From assembly GCA_041499515.1 (NCBI GenBank), contig JBGQKM010000084.1:1-19442 (forward strand): DNA of 19,442 bases, written 5' to 3'. Source of the stretch: PALSA-1355 sp041499515. GTDB lineage: Bacteria > Planctomycetota > Planctomycetia > Pirellulales > PALSA-1355. Positions 1 to 7,651 of the stretch are shown here, piece after piece. Under the pieces are notes generated by a model. It worked only from the letters and a program-made list of their open reading frames with translations, ran no database searches and had not been told where the DNA came from. The position numbers were made by a program, and so were the translations under genes. Each line of letters opens with the position of its first letter. Position 1 is the first letter of the stretch.

Positions 1-985
1 CCGCGTTAAAGTGGCCGTCATTGTTGATCGCCGTGAGAATTTCGCTGGCGGTCGACGTCGAAGTCGCCGTCACCGTCAAGACGTTGGTGGTGGTGTTGTA
101 GGCCGTGGTTTCCGCACCGGCGGCGCCACCGCTTGTGATCACGATCTGGGCGCCGTTCCAAGAGGTTCCGCCCGAGTTGGCCGTCACGACGAATTCCGAA
201 CCGTCGACGCCACTGGCGAGGTTGGTTTGGACTGCCGCGGTGGCGGTCGTCGCGGGGGCGGCGGCCGAAGCCGAGATCACGGCCGCGACGGCCGCGTTGG
301 CCGCGATTGCCGCGAGAATGTCGGAAGCAGCGCTGGTCGAGGTCTTGATATTGATCGTAACATCCGTGCCGGTGATCGTGGCGTTACCGGTGGAGGTGGC
401 GGCGCCTGTGGCGATCGTGACCGTAATGCCATCGCCGACCGTGCCCTTGGTGACCGCAGAAAATACCACGGCGCTGAGGGTGATGGCCGCGGCGACGTCG
501 ACCGTGGCGCCGACCGTCTTGCTGGCTTTGCCGTCGACGATGCCGCTGGTGATGAAGTCCAAGCTGCCGTCCAACAATTTGCGGCCTTGGAACGACGTGG
601 TCTGGGCGATGCGGTCGATAGCCGACAACGACGAGTCGACCTGCAACTGGTTCGCCTGGATCTGCGCGTCGCTCATGGCTCCGGTATTGGCGGCTTCAGC
701 GACCAATCCACGCAAGTCGTTCAAAAGCGAGCTCACCTGGCCCAAGGCGCTGTCGGCCGTGGCGATGATCTGATTGGCTCGCTGGCTGTTCGAGATACCG
801 ACTTGCACGCCGTTGATATCGCTGCGTAAGTTTTCGCTGGCGATCAAACCGGCCGGGTCGTCCTTGCCGGTGTTGATTCGCAAACCGGTGCTGAGACGGG
901 TCAACGCCTGTTGCAACTGATCGTTGGACCGAGACAAGTTGGTTTGCGCAACTAACGAACTGATGTTTGTGTTGATACGGGTCAT
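1..985 (-). CDS. fliC: Flagellin, N-terminal 328 residues (cut by window edge)
   Basis: This is the filament subunit, exported through the flagellar type III apparatus. The ATG at 983-985 opens a frame with no stop to the left edge, so the C-terminus is outside the window. Residues 1 to about 140 are a textbook flagellin D0/D1 helix region, starting MTRINTNISSLVAQTNL and containing the RLSTGLRINTGKDDPAGLIAS signature, then QTTSFQGRKLLDG. After about residue 150 the protein becomes Ala/Thr/Val-rich. It has two beta-rich modules (about 182-245 and 264-328), each ending in an ST(S)A..IL.AI segment resembling flagellin hook-IN inserts. These form the variable, surface-exposed domains. The start is supported by a strong GGAGGGG eight bases upstream. 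It lies next to csrA and fliW, the usual regulators of flagellin translation. Identification is near certain; the symbol is generic, since several flagellin paralogues may exist. Confidence 0.96.
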   Translation of the reverse strand, partial: MTRINTNISSLVAQTNLSRSNDQLQQALTRLSTGLRINTGKDDPAGLIASENLRSDINGVQVGISNSQRANQIIATADSALGQVSSLLNDLRGLVAEAANTGAMSDAQIQANQLQVDSSLSAIDRIAQTTSFQGRKLLDGSLDFITSGIVDGKASKTVGATVDVAAAITLSAVVFSAVTKGTVGDGITVTIATGAATSTGNATITGTDVTINIKTSTSAASDILAAIAANAAVAAVISASAAAPATTATAAVQTNLASGVDGSEFVVTANSGGTSWNGAQIVITSGGAAGAETTAYNTTTNVLTVTATSTSTASEILTAINNDGHFNA

Positions 986-993
986 ACCAGAGA

Positions 994-1000
994 CCCCTCC
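994..1000 (-). promoter_or_regulatory. Strong flagellin ribosome binding site with embedded GGA
   Basis: On the minus strand GGAGGGG lies eight bases before the flagellin ATG. It is among the strongest SDs in the window, whereas many flagellar genes here have weak ones. It partly overlaps the palindrome CCCAATTGGG (1000-1009 region). A GGA inside the SD is the arrangement CsrA uses to block translation in known flagellin leaders. That CsrA binds here is an inference from the motif and the neighbouring csrA-fliW pair. Confidence 0.75.
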
Positions 1001-1021
1001 CAATTGGGCTAAAGGCTGTGG

Positions 1022-1068
1022 TTCAAGTCGTAGCGAGGCTCCGGGGGGCGGAACCGTGGCGACTTGAA
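1022..1068 (-). promoter_or_regulatory. Nested stem-loop in the flagellin 5' leader
   Basis: In the flagellin mRNA sense, TTCAAGTCG (1060-1068) pairs perfectly with CGACTTGAA (1022-1030), a 9-bp stem. Inside its 29-base loop a second stem forms, GGTTCCG with CGGAGCC (seven pairs, one G-U), closing a loop of five Cs. The inner stem carries a second GGA (1040-1042), 42 bases from the GGA in the SD. The C-rich loop could also pair with the G-run of the SD. This looks like a regulatory leader element, but I know no named family that matches. The rest of the leader, about 1069-1313, shows no further clear structure or gene. Confidence 0.5.
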
Positions 1069-1313
1069 TCGGCCCAGCGCGCCGCGAAGGCTTCGGCCTA
1101 CGGTTGGCTGGGCTTTCAGTTCTAGTAAATTACGAACGTGGTTTGGCTAGTGTCCTCAGTTACATCATTCGACCGGACAGCATAACCCCCGCTACACGGT
1201 CAAATTACTTGTCGGTTCTCGCCAACACGCGTGGGCGAGCGATCATCAGCAGTGTTTCCCGTCGGCGCATGCGCTTAGGCGCGTCTCGGGTCAGCGAACA
1301 AAACTATTTGGCA

Positions 1314-1341
1314 ATATCGTCGTGGAAGTCTGAGTGCTTTA
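1314..1341 (-). promoter_or_regulatory. Putative sigma-28 (FliA-type) promoter for flagellin
   Basis: On the minus strand TAAA (1338-1341) is followed after 16 bases by GACGATAT (1314-1321), which matches six of eight positions of the sigma-28 -10 box GCCGATAA. The usual spacing is TAAA-N15, so this is one base longer. It lies in a non-coding stretch, faces flagellin, and would give a leader of roughly 320 bases. This is a motif match only. The rest of 1322-1463 holds no gene that I can support. Confidence 0.4.
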
Positions 1342-1463
1342 GGTAAACTCGTGCTTTTGTTGGGATCGTTTGCGTAATTTTGAAACTGACTAGGCGTCAT
1401 GCGCCGGTTTATTTCGCATGGATCGGTTGTAACGATTCGGCGCCGGCCAGGCGGCCACTGGTC

Positions 1464-1715
1464 TCAACTCTCTGGCGTGGGACGTTTGGGAGTTGCGCCG
1501 GGTCCACTCAGGCCGCGTGTATCTTTTGGTTCCACGCGGCTAGCACGGACGTTTTCGCGTTGAATAGCTTCGTAGATCTCCTGGCGGTGCACGGGGATCT
1601 CGGTCGGGGCGTTGATTCCCAAACGAACCTTGTCACCGCGGATATCCACGATGGTGACGACGATGTTGTCGCCGATCATGATGCTTTCGTCGCGCTGTCT
1701 CGACAGAACAAGCAT
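1464..1715 (-). CDS. csrA: Carbon storage regulator CsrA
   Basis: Small dimeric RNA-binding protein that binds GGA motifs in mRNA leaders and, in flagellated bacteria with FliW, represses flagellin translation. The first 60 residues are canonical: MLVLSRQRDESIMIGD, then the beta strands and VHRQEIYEAI. Leu4, Arg6 and Arg44, which contact RNA in characterised CsrA proteins, are present. Asn55 is also present, at the position tied to FliW interaction in Bacillus. At 83 residues it is longer than the usual ~60-75, with a Pro/Gly/Arg-rich tail from about residue 58 on. A good SD, GGAAGGA, sits seven bases before the ATG. The gene is codirectional with fliW upstream and flagellin downstream. The 228-base gap to fliW shows no gene; it might hold its own promoter, but I saw no clear one. 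Confidence 0.97.
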   Translation of the reverse strand: MLVLSRQRDESIMIGDNIVVTIVDIRGDKVRLGINAPTEIPVHRQEIYEAIQRENVRASRVEPKDTRGLSGPGATPKRPTPES

Positions 1716-1943
1716 CGGTCGTTCCTTCCTTTATTCGGATCGAGCGGGGACTCGGCCGTTTTTTTTGAAGCTTGGCGGGGTTTGTCAGCAAAGTCTGCCT
1801 CAGTCGCTTGCGCTTGGGGCGAGCGGGGGGAGGCTTACGGGGTTGCGGTGGGTGTGGTCGGCTTGGGGCGAGTGACGCCAGGCCCCAAAACCTTTACGGT
1901 CGCGGGCCCCTGGTGACAGTCGTTTGCGTGGGTAGGTTGTTTG

Positions 1944-2393
1944 CTAGGCGATTTTCTTGCGGGGTGACTCCAGATTGCTCAATTCGAATTGTAGGGGTTG
2001 GTCGACATTGGTGATCACCTGCCGCCCGATGCGCCGTTGCAGGTTGATGACCAACGGGGCTTTGAGGTTTAGGGTAATTGAACGTTCGTTTTTGCTTACG
2101 ATGACCAGCACCTGGGCCTCCTGCAGCGGATCTAAGGCCAGCGGGCCCAGTTCACTGCGTGCGATGCGCACCTGGTAGTCGGGCACGAAGCGGCGGGGGC
2201 TGACGACGGCCAAGGCGATCTCGGCTCGGGTTATGCATTGCAGCCATCCCAAAGCGTCGTTATCGGCGTCGGCAAGCAGCACCCAGTGCAAGCAGCCGTC
2301 CAGTCCTAGCATCCCCAGGGGGAAGAAGAAGACATCCTCAGGCTCGATCGCGACGAAGCCAAAGCGCGTGGTGCGGATTCGTAGGGCAGGCAT
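1944..2393 (-). CDS. fliW: Flagellar assembly factor FliW
   Basis: FliW is a cytoplasmic beta-barrel protein that binds either flagellin or CsrA, thereby coupling flagellin export to its translation. The 149-residue length is typical. Recognisable family features are the N-terminal strand with FGFVAIEPEDVFFFPLGMLGL, the central WLQC..RAEIALAVVSP block (about 51-66) and the late signature NLKAPLVIN followed by R.GRQVI near residues 108-125. The start has GGAAG seven bases upstream. It follows flgL by 181 non-coding bases and precedes csrA, the usual genomic partner, so the function is well supported by both sequence and context. Confidence 0.95.
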   Translation of the reverse strand: MPALRIRTTRFGFVAIEPEDVFFFPLGMLGLDGCLHWVLLADADNDALGWLQCITRAEIALAVVSPRRFVPDYQVRIARSELGPLALDPLQEAQVLVIVSKNERSITLNLKAPLVINLQRRIGRQVITNVDQPLQFELSNLESPRKKIA

Positions 2394-2574
2394 TGCGTTT
2401 CTTCCATGAACAGCAGCACGAGCGCGACGTTCGGGAGGAAAACGGTCCGATAGCGCAGCCCGAGGCGGAGCTTCACGTCTCCGACGCCAGCCTGCCTAGG
2501 CAGACCACGGCGCACATAGGCTAGATCGGCTTGGCAAGTGTGGTAGACCACAAAAAAACAGCATTAAGATCGGA

Positions 2575-4896
2575 CTAGATGTAATTCAAGAGCGTTAATC
2601 TGTAAGTCTGGGCCGCGACCTGTAAAGCTGCCTGAAACGAGGTTTGCTTGCCGGTCAAGTCGGTGATGGCGGTGGCCATGTCGGTATCGATCTCCGTGGA
2701 GAGGGAAGACGTGAGCGCTGTGACTTCGGAATCGAGATTGGTTTGCAGCGTGTCCAAGCCTTGCTGTCGCGATCCCAAATCGGCCCGCGCCAAATTGACC
2801 TGTGTCGTCGCGTTGTCCAATAACCCCACCGCGCGTTGAATTCCGACGTCATCGTTGTTTCGCAGTGCTTTTTCCAATCGTATCAGAGCCGTAAAGGCGC
2901 CGTTGACTTCGTTGGGATTGACGTCGCGGCCGGTGATGGTTTCTGTGCCTCCGGAAACGACGGCCGCCAGGCTGGTGTGCGAGCCCACGGGAATCAGACC
3001 CAATTCTTCGGCCGCATGACTGGCGCTGTTGTTGATTACGGCAAAGGGAGCGATGGCGGACTGGTCGGTGGTGGTCAGTTCGATGCCGTTGCCGAATTTG
3101 GACAACTGGGCGGTGACGCTGTGGTCGGAATCCTGATTGATCGGATCGTTATTGATCAGATTGATGACGTCGCCAATGGTTTTGGCGCTGGAAAGGTCGA
3201 TCTTCAGGTCGATGCCGTCCTTGCGCTGGATGATGAAATCGGCAGCCCCGCCGATGGGATGGACGCTGGTGCCGTAGTTGAGATCCGCCAGTTGCGTGGT
3301 CGTCGTAAAGGAGCGGACGCCCAATTGAGTGGCCGTGGCGCCGCCATTTTCTCCGACGGAGAAATCGACGCCACTGGTGCGCGAGCGAACGTTGATGCCG
3401 GTTCCTTGCGCGTTGATTTCGGCCAGGGCGCCGGCCGGAGAGCTGTTGATCTTATTGAGCAGGTCCTGGACCGTTTTGGCCTGACTGATATCGATGACGT
3501 TCGTTTGCCCGTTGCTGTTGATTTGCAGGCCGGACTGCTGATCGAGCTGGATTCCGGATCCGCCTGAGAAAGTGCCGGTTGCGGTGGCGTCGACGAAGCT
3601 GGAATTGGGATCGAGAGGATTGCCCGGATCGTGCGTGCTGATTTTCGCCTGGAAGAGTTGATTGACCTGGGGATCGTTATTCAGCGCGTCGACGATATTC
3701 TGCGCCGTGCTCTGGCCGGCGTTGATGTTGACGACGATCGTTTTCGCGTTGGCGTTGTAGGTGACGGTTTCCTGGCCGGGGGTGATCGCGCCGGAATTGG
3801 CAAAAGAGACGTTGATGCCGTTGAGCTGCGGGCCGTTGGTCAAGGCTTCGAGGACGATGTCATTGCCATTGCCGGGGGACGCGATCGTGGTATTGGCGCG
3901 GGTGCCCAGCAAATCGGTCAAGGACGTGGTATCGGTAATCCTTGGATTGAGGTCAGAGCCGATCACGGGGCCGACATTTTGGCCGATCTCGTGCAAGATG
4001 CCCAGTTCATAGGCCGCGCTGCCATCGCCGACTTCCTTGATGCTCAGCGCTCCACCGCCGGCGGCGTCGAGCGAGATATTCAAGCCGGTAGCGGTGAGCG
4101 TGACGGTGACAGTCCGGCCCGCTGGCGGTTGGTGCTGGATCAGTGAAATCACGTCCCCGATCGATTGAGCCTTGCTGATATCGACGACGCTCGTGGCATT
4201 GCCGTCGGAAATGGCGATACTGCTTCGGTCGATGCCCTTTCCGCCGTGCAAATCGGCCAATGGAGTGTCATCCCTGAGCACCGGGTTCAAATCGACGGAC
4301 CCCTGGACGGCCGCGGAGATTGCGCCAAAGACGCTATCGCCGTCGGCGTTGGTTTTGAACAGCAAGTTCGTGTCGGCGAAACTGGAGAGTGAGCCCTGGT
4401 TTCCGTTGTATTGGACCGCTTGTCCGTTGATCTGAAAGGGCGTGGCGCTGGTGAGCGAGCCGGCGAACAGGGATCGTCCGCGGAATTGCTGATTGCCGGT
4501 ATTAACCAACTGCTCCAGGGCTTGCTGCACTTGATCCGCCGAGGCGGTTCGCTGGTCGTTTGAGGCCAGAGTGCCGATGGAGCTCAGGGCGACGCCGCGC
4601 ATTTCCGTCAGCAATCCGGAAACCTGGGATAGCGCCGAATCGGTAGCCGAGAGATACGATTGATTCGTACTAAGGTTGGTTTTGACCTGGCTCTTTTGGT
4701 TGAGCAACCCTTGCAATCCGAGGGCCCGCACGGCGGCCGGCGCGTCGTCGCTGGGAAGGGTGAGCCGATGGCCGGTGCTGATCTGCGTTTCGATGTTCAG
4801 CAAATCCGATTGATCGCTGCCGAGTTGCGCAAGCAGGCGCTGCTGAACCATCAATTGGCTGGTACGACTGCCAGTTACGGGTAGGAGCGAGCCCAT
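2575..4896 (-). CDS. flgL: Flagellar hook-filament junction protein FlgL, enlarged with insert modules
   Basis: Second hook-associated protein, forming the junction between FlgK and the filament after export through the flagellar apparatus. Residues about 12-150 carry the flagellin-like N-terminus, including LLNIETQISTGHRLTLPSDD and a QQFRGRSLFAG turn. Residues about 670-773 form the matching C-terminal helices, ending QTSFQAALQVAAQTYRLTLL. At 773 residues it is roughly twice the usual 300-400. The extra length is four beta-rich modules at about 213-300, 325-421, 447-527 and 535-635. Modules one, three and four have hook-IN style cores (VDISKAQSIGDVISLI, VIDISQAKTVQDLLNKI, IDLSSAKTIGDVINLI) and most end in a LG(I/V/L) turn. 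The ATG is chosen because it gives the standard N-terminus, though its SD is weak. The gap to flgK is 75 bases, so cotranscription is likely. Confidence 0.93.
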   Translation of the reverse strand: MGSLLPVTGSRTSQLMVQQRLLAQLGSDQSDLLNIETQISTGHRLTLPSDDAPAAVRALGLQGLLNQKSQVKTNLSTNQSYLSATDSALSQVSGLLTEMRGVALSSIGTLASNDQRTASADQVQQALEQLVNTGNQQFRGRSLFAGSLTSATPFQINGQAVQYNGNQGSLSSFADTNLLFKTNADGDSVFGAISAAVQGSVDLNPVLRDDTPLADLHGGKGIDRSSIAISDGNATSVVDISKAQSIGDVISLIQHQPPAGRTVTVTLTATGLNISLDAAGGGALSIKEVGDGSAAYELGILHEIGQNVGPVIGSDLNPRITDTTSLTDLLGTRANTTIASPGNGNDIVLEALTNGPQLNGINVSFANSGAITPGQETVTYNANAKTIVVNINAGQSTAQNIVDALNNDPQVNQLFQAKISTHDPGNPLDPNSSFVDATATGTFSGGSGIQLDQQSGLQINSNGQTNVIDISQAKTVQDLLNKINSSPAGALAEINAQGTGINVRSRTSGVDFSVGENGGATATQLGVRSFTTTTQLADLNYGTSVHPIGGAADFIIQRKDGIDLKIDLSSAKTIGDVINLINNDPINQDSDHSVTAQLSKFGNGIELTTTDQSAIAPFAVINNSASHAAEELGLIPVGSHTSLAAVVSGGTETITGRDVNPNEVNGAFTALIRLEKALRNNDDVGIQRAVGLLDNATTQVNLARADLGSRQQGLDTLQTNLDSEVTALTSSLSTEIDTDMATAITDLTGKQTSFQAALQVAAQTYRLTLLNYI

Positions 4897-4971
4897 GGGA
4901 TTGTGACACCAATACTATCGATTCGTTTCGAACGGCGTACGTTGTGCGTTAGTCGCTTCCGCAAGAGTGCA

Positions 4972-6657
4972 TTAGAGTTGAATCAAAACATCCATGAGCT
5001 CTTTGATCGTGGCGATGACTTTCGCGGAGGCCTGGAACGAGCTTTGAAACGTGAGCATTTTGACGGCTTCTTCGTCGATGTTGACGCCACTGACGGCCAG
5101 GCTCTGGCTTTGCAGAGAAGTTTGGAAAACCTGTAATCCGCTGGCGACCGATTGTGCCTCGGACGAGCCCTGGGTGGTCTCGCCAATGATCCGATCGTGC
5201 AGTTGCATGATGGTATTGTTGTTTTGGCTGTCCAACGGCCGATTGAGAAATCCCGCCAGGTCGACTCCGTTGTCGGTGTCGGCGCCAACGCCGCCTCGGC
5301 TGACCGCGATTTTGGCCGGGTCCTTGACGATCTCTTGATTGACACCCAGAGTGCGGGCATTGGTCCCGGTAAAGAACGTGTTGATGCCCATGGACGCCAA
5401 GAAACCGCTGGAATCATTGGCAAAGGCCAAATCCTGGTCGGCGGCGGTGCTTTTGATCGTCAAGTGTCCGTTGACGTCGATCGAGGCCGAAACGCCGCTG
5501 ATCGCGTTCAGTTGCGCGGTAACGTCGGTCAACGTGGTATCGTGGTCAAGGCCGTTCAAATCGACGGTGATGTTGGTCGTTTGCGTCAGTTTGGTGGTCT
5601 TGTTGTATAACTGCATTTTAAATGAACCGTTGACGATCGGATAGGATAGGCCAGCCGCGTCCAGGGGCGCATTGGCGTCAAGTACGTTCGACTGGCTGGT
5701 GACTGTTTGATAGCCATTGAGACCTTGGCCCGAGGAGTGGAGTTTGTTGAACTCGAAGGCCAGAGTTCTGGCGAAGTCGTCCAGTTGGCTCTGGAATCCG
5801 CCCACGATTTGATCGCGAGCATTGAGTAACCCCGTGACCTGGCCCGACGAGACGTTGAATAACGAGCCGGTATCCGTGAAGCGTAACGAATCACCGGCGA
5901 TGGTTTGGGACAACTCGATGGTCCGAGCCTGGTCGGCGTACACCAGAAACCCGCCGCCGGTATAAATGGCGACGCCGCCGTCCGGCTGCTCCTGCACGTT
6001 GATGTCGACGAGTTTCGCCAGATCCTTGAGCGCCACGCCTCGTTGATCGCGCAGGCCTACGGCGACGTTTTTTATGTGATCCCCGGCCTCGGCCACGGCG
6101 ATTTTCACGTTCAAGCCGGCGATCTGCCGCGACAGGCGATTGATGTCGTTCACGGCGGAACTGATCTGGCTGCTCAAGCCGGTGCGGACTTCGTCAATGC
6201 GGTTGGTGAGCTGATTAATGTCGGAGGACAGAGTCTGCCCTTTGAGCATGGCCAGGTTGCGAACCGAGACGTCTTCCGGCTGGTTGAGGACATCGCTCAT
6301 GCTGGCCGTGAAATCGCTGAGTGATTTGGCCAAACCCGTGTTGTTGAGCTCGCTGGTGAACGATTCGAGTTGCTGATAGGCCTGTGCCTGCGTATCGGCG
6401 CTCGCCTGGTCGCTGACCGCGCCACGAAGCCGCTGTTCCAGCAACGAGTCGATATTCTGGACGATGCCGTTGACCTGGACGCCCATGCCCATGGTCAGAG
6501 TGCCAATGCGCTGCGTGGGCGCGGGTACGTAGTTTACGTCTTCGCGGACGTAACCGGGCGTGTTGGCGTTGGCAATATTTTGACCAACCACCTGCAGCCC
6601 GATCTGGGCGGCGTTGAGCGAGTTGCTAGCAAGTTGAAGCGTGGTGGAAAGCGACAT
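4972..6657 (-). CDS. flgK: Flagellar hook-associated protein FlgK
   Basis: First hook-filament junction protein, assembled on the hook tip. The N-terminus has the rod/hook family signature: SLNAAQIGLQVVGQNIANANTPGYVRE at about residues 13-40. A long coiled region follows (about 75-190), with LRDQRGVALKDLAKLVDI near 207-224 and a beta-rich central domain. The C-terminus, from SGVNIDEEAVKMLTFQSSFQ to LMDVLIQL, is the canonical FlgK ending that packs against the N-terminal helix. Its 561 residues are normal for the family. The SD is weak. It lies 38 bases after flgN, its predicted chaperone, and 75 bases before flgL, its direct assembly partner. Confidence 0.96.
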   Translation of the reverse strand: MSLSTTLQLASNSLNAAQIGLQVVGQNIANANTPGYVREDVNYVPAPTQRIGTLTMGMGVQVNGIVQNIDSLLEQRLRGAVSDQASADTQAQAYQQLESFTSELNNTGLAKSLSDFTASMSDVLNQPEDVSVRNLAMLKGQTLSSDINQLTNRIDEVRTGLSSQISSAVNDINRLSRQIAGLNVKIAVAEAGDHIKNVAVGLRDQRGVALKDLAKLVDINVQEQPDGGVAIYTGGGFLVYADQARTIELSQTIAGDSLRFTDTGSLFNVSSGQVTGLLNARDQIVGGFQSQLDDFARTLAFEFNKLHSSGQGLNGYQTVTSQSNVLDANAPLDAAGLSYPIVNGSFKMQLYNKTTKLTQTTNITVDLNGLDHDTTLTDVTAQLNAISGVSASIDVNGHLTIKSTAADQDLAFANDSSGFLASMGINTFFTGTNARTLGVNQEIVKDPAKIAVSRGGVGADTDNGVDLAGFLNRPLDSQNNNTIMQLHDRIIGETTQGSSEAQSVASGLQVFQTSLQSQSLAVSGVNIDEEAVKMLTFQSSFQASAKVIATIKELMDVLIQL

Positions 6658-6695
6658 GCAAAGAGTTTCTGCAATCCCGAAAGGGGTTGATGAGG

Positions 6696-7187
6696 TTAGG
6701 CAGCCTGGTCGACGAGCGATCCGCCGGTTTGTTGGGGCTCACACTGCCCATTACCATAAGTCGGCCGAAGCCGGCCCCCAGTGGCGATAATCTCTAACAC
6801 TTGGGAAAGATGAATCAGCGTGCGCTGGACGACGACCCAATTGGTCAGACTCTGGTGCTGTAGCAAGCGGGCACGAGCGGATGCTTCACGAACCTTGGAA
6901 TTCAATCCTTCGCGTTGCGCGCGTGGCAAGGCCTGCGTCAGCGAGCGAATGCTGTCATTCGGCAGACCTTCGTTGGCCGCTAGCGCCAGCAGCGCTGCGC
7001 GGTGATCGTGACATGCTTGCAGTTTGACGAGCAGCGCTTCTTCACGCGGCTGCATGCCGGCCAGTGCCGCTGCATCGGGCGCCAGCAGTATGGCACGTTT
7101 CTCCTTCAACATTTGCAATAGTTCGCTTTGGACTGCGGAAAGTTCGTGGAGCAGGCCGGCGATCTCGCTATCCCAGGAAGTCGACAT
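6696..7187 (-). CDS. flgN: FlgN-family export chaperone
   Basis: Small cytoplasmic chaperone that keeps FlgK and FlgL export-competent. The 163-residue product is almost entirely predicted helix with heptad-like leucines: LLHELSAVQSELLQMLKEKR at about 12-31, PREEALLVKLQ at about 46-56 and LTNWVVVQRTLIHLSQVLEII at about 114-134. This resembles the three-helix FlgN fold. Primary sequence conservation in this family is weak, so the call leans partly on position, directly upstream of flgK and flgL. The C-terminus is Gly/Gln-rich and probably disordered. The SD is weak (a purine stretch AAGAAAG). Gaps are 71 bases from flgJ and 38 to flgK. Confidence 0.82.
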   Translation of the reverse strand: MSTSWDSEIAGLLHELSAVQSELLQMLKEKRAILLAPDAAALAGMQPREEALLVKLQACHDHRAALLALAANEGLPNDSIRSLTQALPRAQREGLNSKVREASARARLLQHQSLTNWVVVQRTLIHLSQVLEIIATGGRLRPTYGNGQCEPQQTGGSLVDQAA

Positions 7188-7258
7188 AGTGTTCGCTTTC
7201 TTAGTGGCAAACCACCTAAAAAGGGAGCGGCATTCGATGAAGGGCTTCGGTGCCGAGT

Positions 7259-7591
7259 CTAAGCCCGGTTGAGTTGGAACAAATCGAACATGGGACCGGT
7301 GAAGTCGGCCGCGTTGGACTCGGCCATTTTAGCGGCCAGGGTTTGGTCGAGCTGGCCGCGAAACGCTTCTTCGGCCCGGCCGCCGTGGAAGTAGGCCGCC
7401 TTGCCGGTCGTTTTTCGCATGGCGCTGAGCATTTGGCTGTAAAAGGATTCACCGACGAACGAATCGAAGGCTTTGCGCACTTCGGACGGCGTGCCGCCGG
7501 CCGTTTGCAGCTTTCCGGCCTGAGCCTGATCGGGGCCGGCCGACAACTGGGACTGCGCGATTTGGGGAGTACGCAGGGGGCTGATTTCCAT
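7259..7591 (-). CDS. flgJ: FlgJ-type rod-binding protein, no muramidase domain
   Basis: This 110-residue protein matches the N-terminal rod-binding domain of FlgJ, the scaffold/cap for rod assembly in the periplasm. The signature spans about residues 36-85: SEVRKAFDSFVGESFYSQMLSAMRKTT, then a short loop and AEEAFRGQLDQTLAAKMA. Enterobacterial FlgJ is about 310 residues with a C-terminal peptidoglycan hydrolase. That half is absent here, as in many other phyla, and no separate hydrolase gene is visible in the window. The N-terminal 30 residues are Gln/Ala-rich and probably flexible. AAGGAAA lies upstream of the ATG. It follows flgI by 60 bases, the usual neighbour. Confidence 0.88.
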   Translation of the reverse strand: MEISPLRTPQIAQSQLSAGPDQAQAGKLQTAGGTPSEVRKAFDSFVGESFYSQMLSAMRKTTGKAAYFHGGRAEEAFRGQLDQTLAAKMAESNAADFTGPMFDLFQLNRA

Positions 7592-7651
7592 GAGCCTTTT
7601 CCTTGGGGGATCGCAAAACGCGGTGTCTACGCCGTGCAGACCGTCGATCGG

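Noticed and set aside
1104..1346. An 80-codon plus-strand open frame in the flagellin-csrA gap.
   Set aside because: No SD, no recognisable family, and it overlaps the likely flagellin promoter and leader; probably chance.
2260..2267. A perfect GCCGATAA (sigma-28 -10 box) on the minus strand inside fliW.
   Set aside because: No TAAA-like -35 lies 15-16 bases upstream, and the bases are explained by fliW codons.
2539..2552. Hairpin TGTGGTAGACCACA beside a run of seven A/T, considered as a terminator after flgL.
   Set aside because: On the minus strand the T-run precedes the hairpin rather than following it, and on the plus strand the run is A, so neither orientation is a standard terminator.
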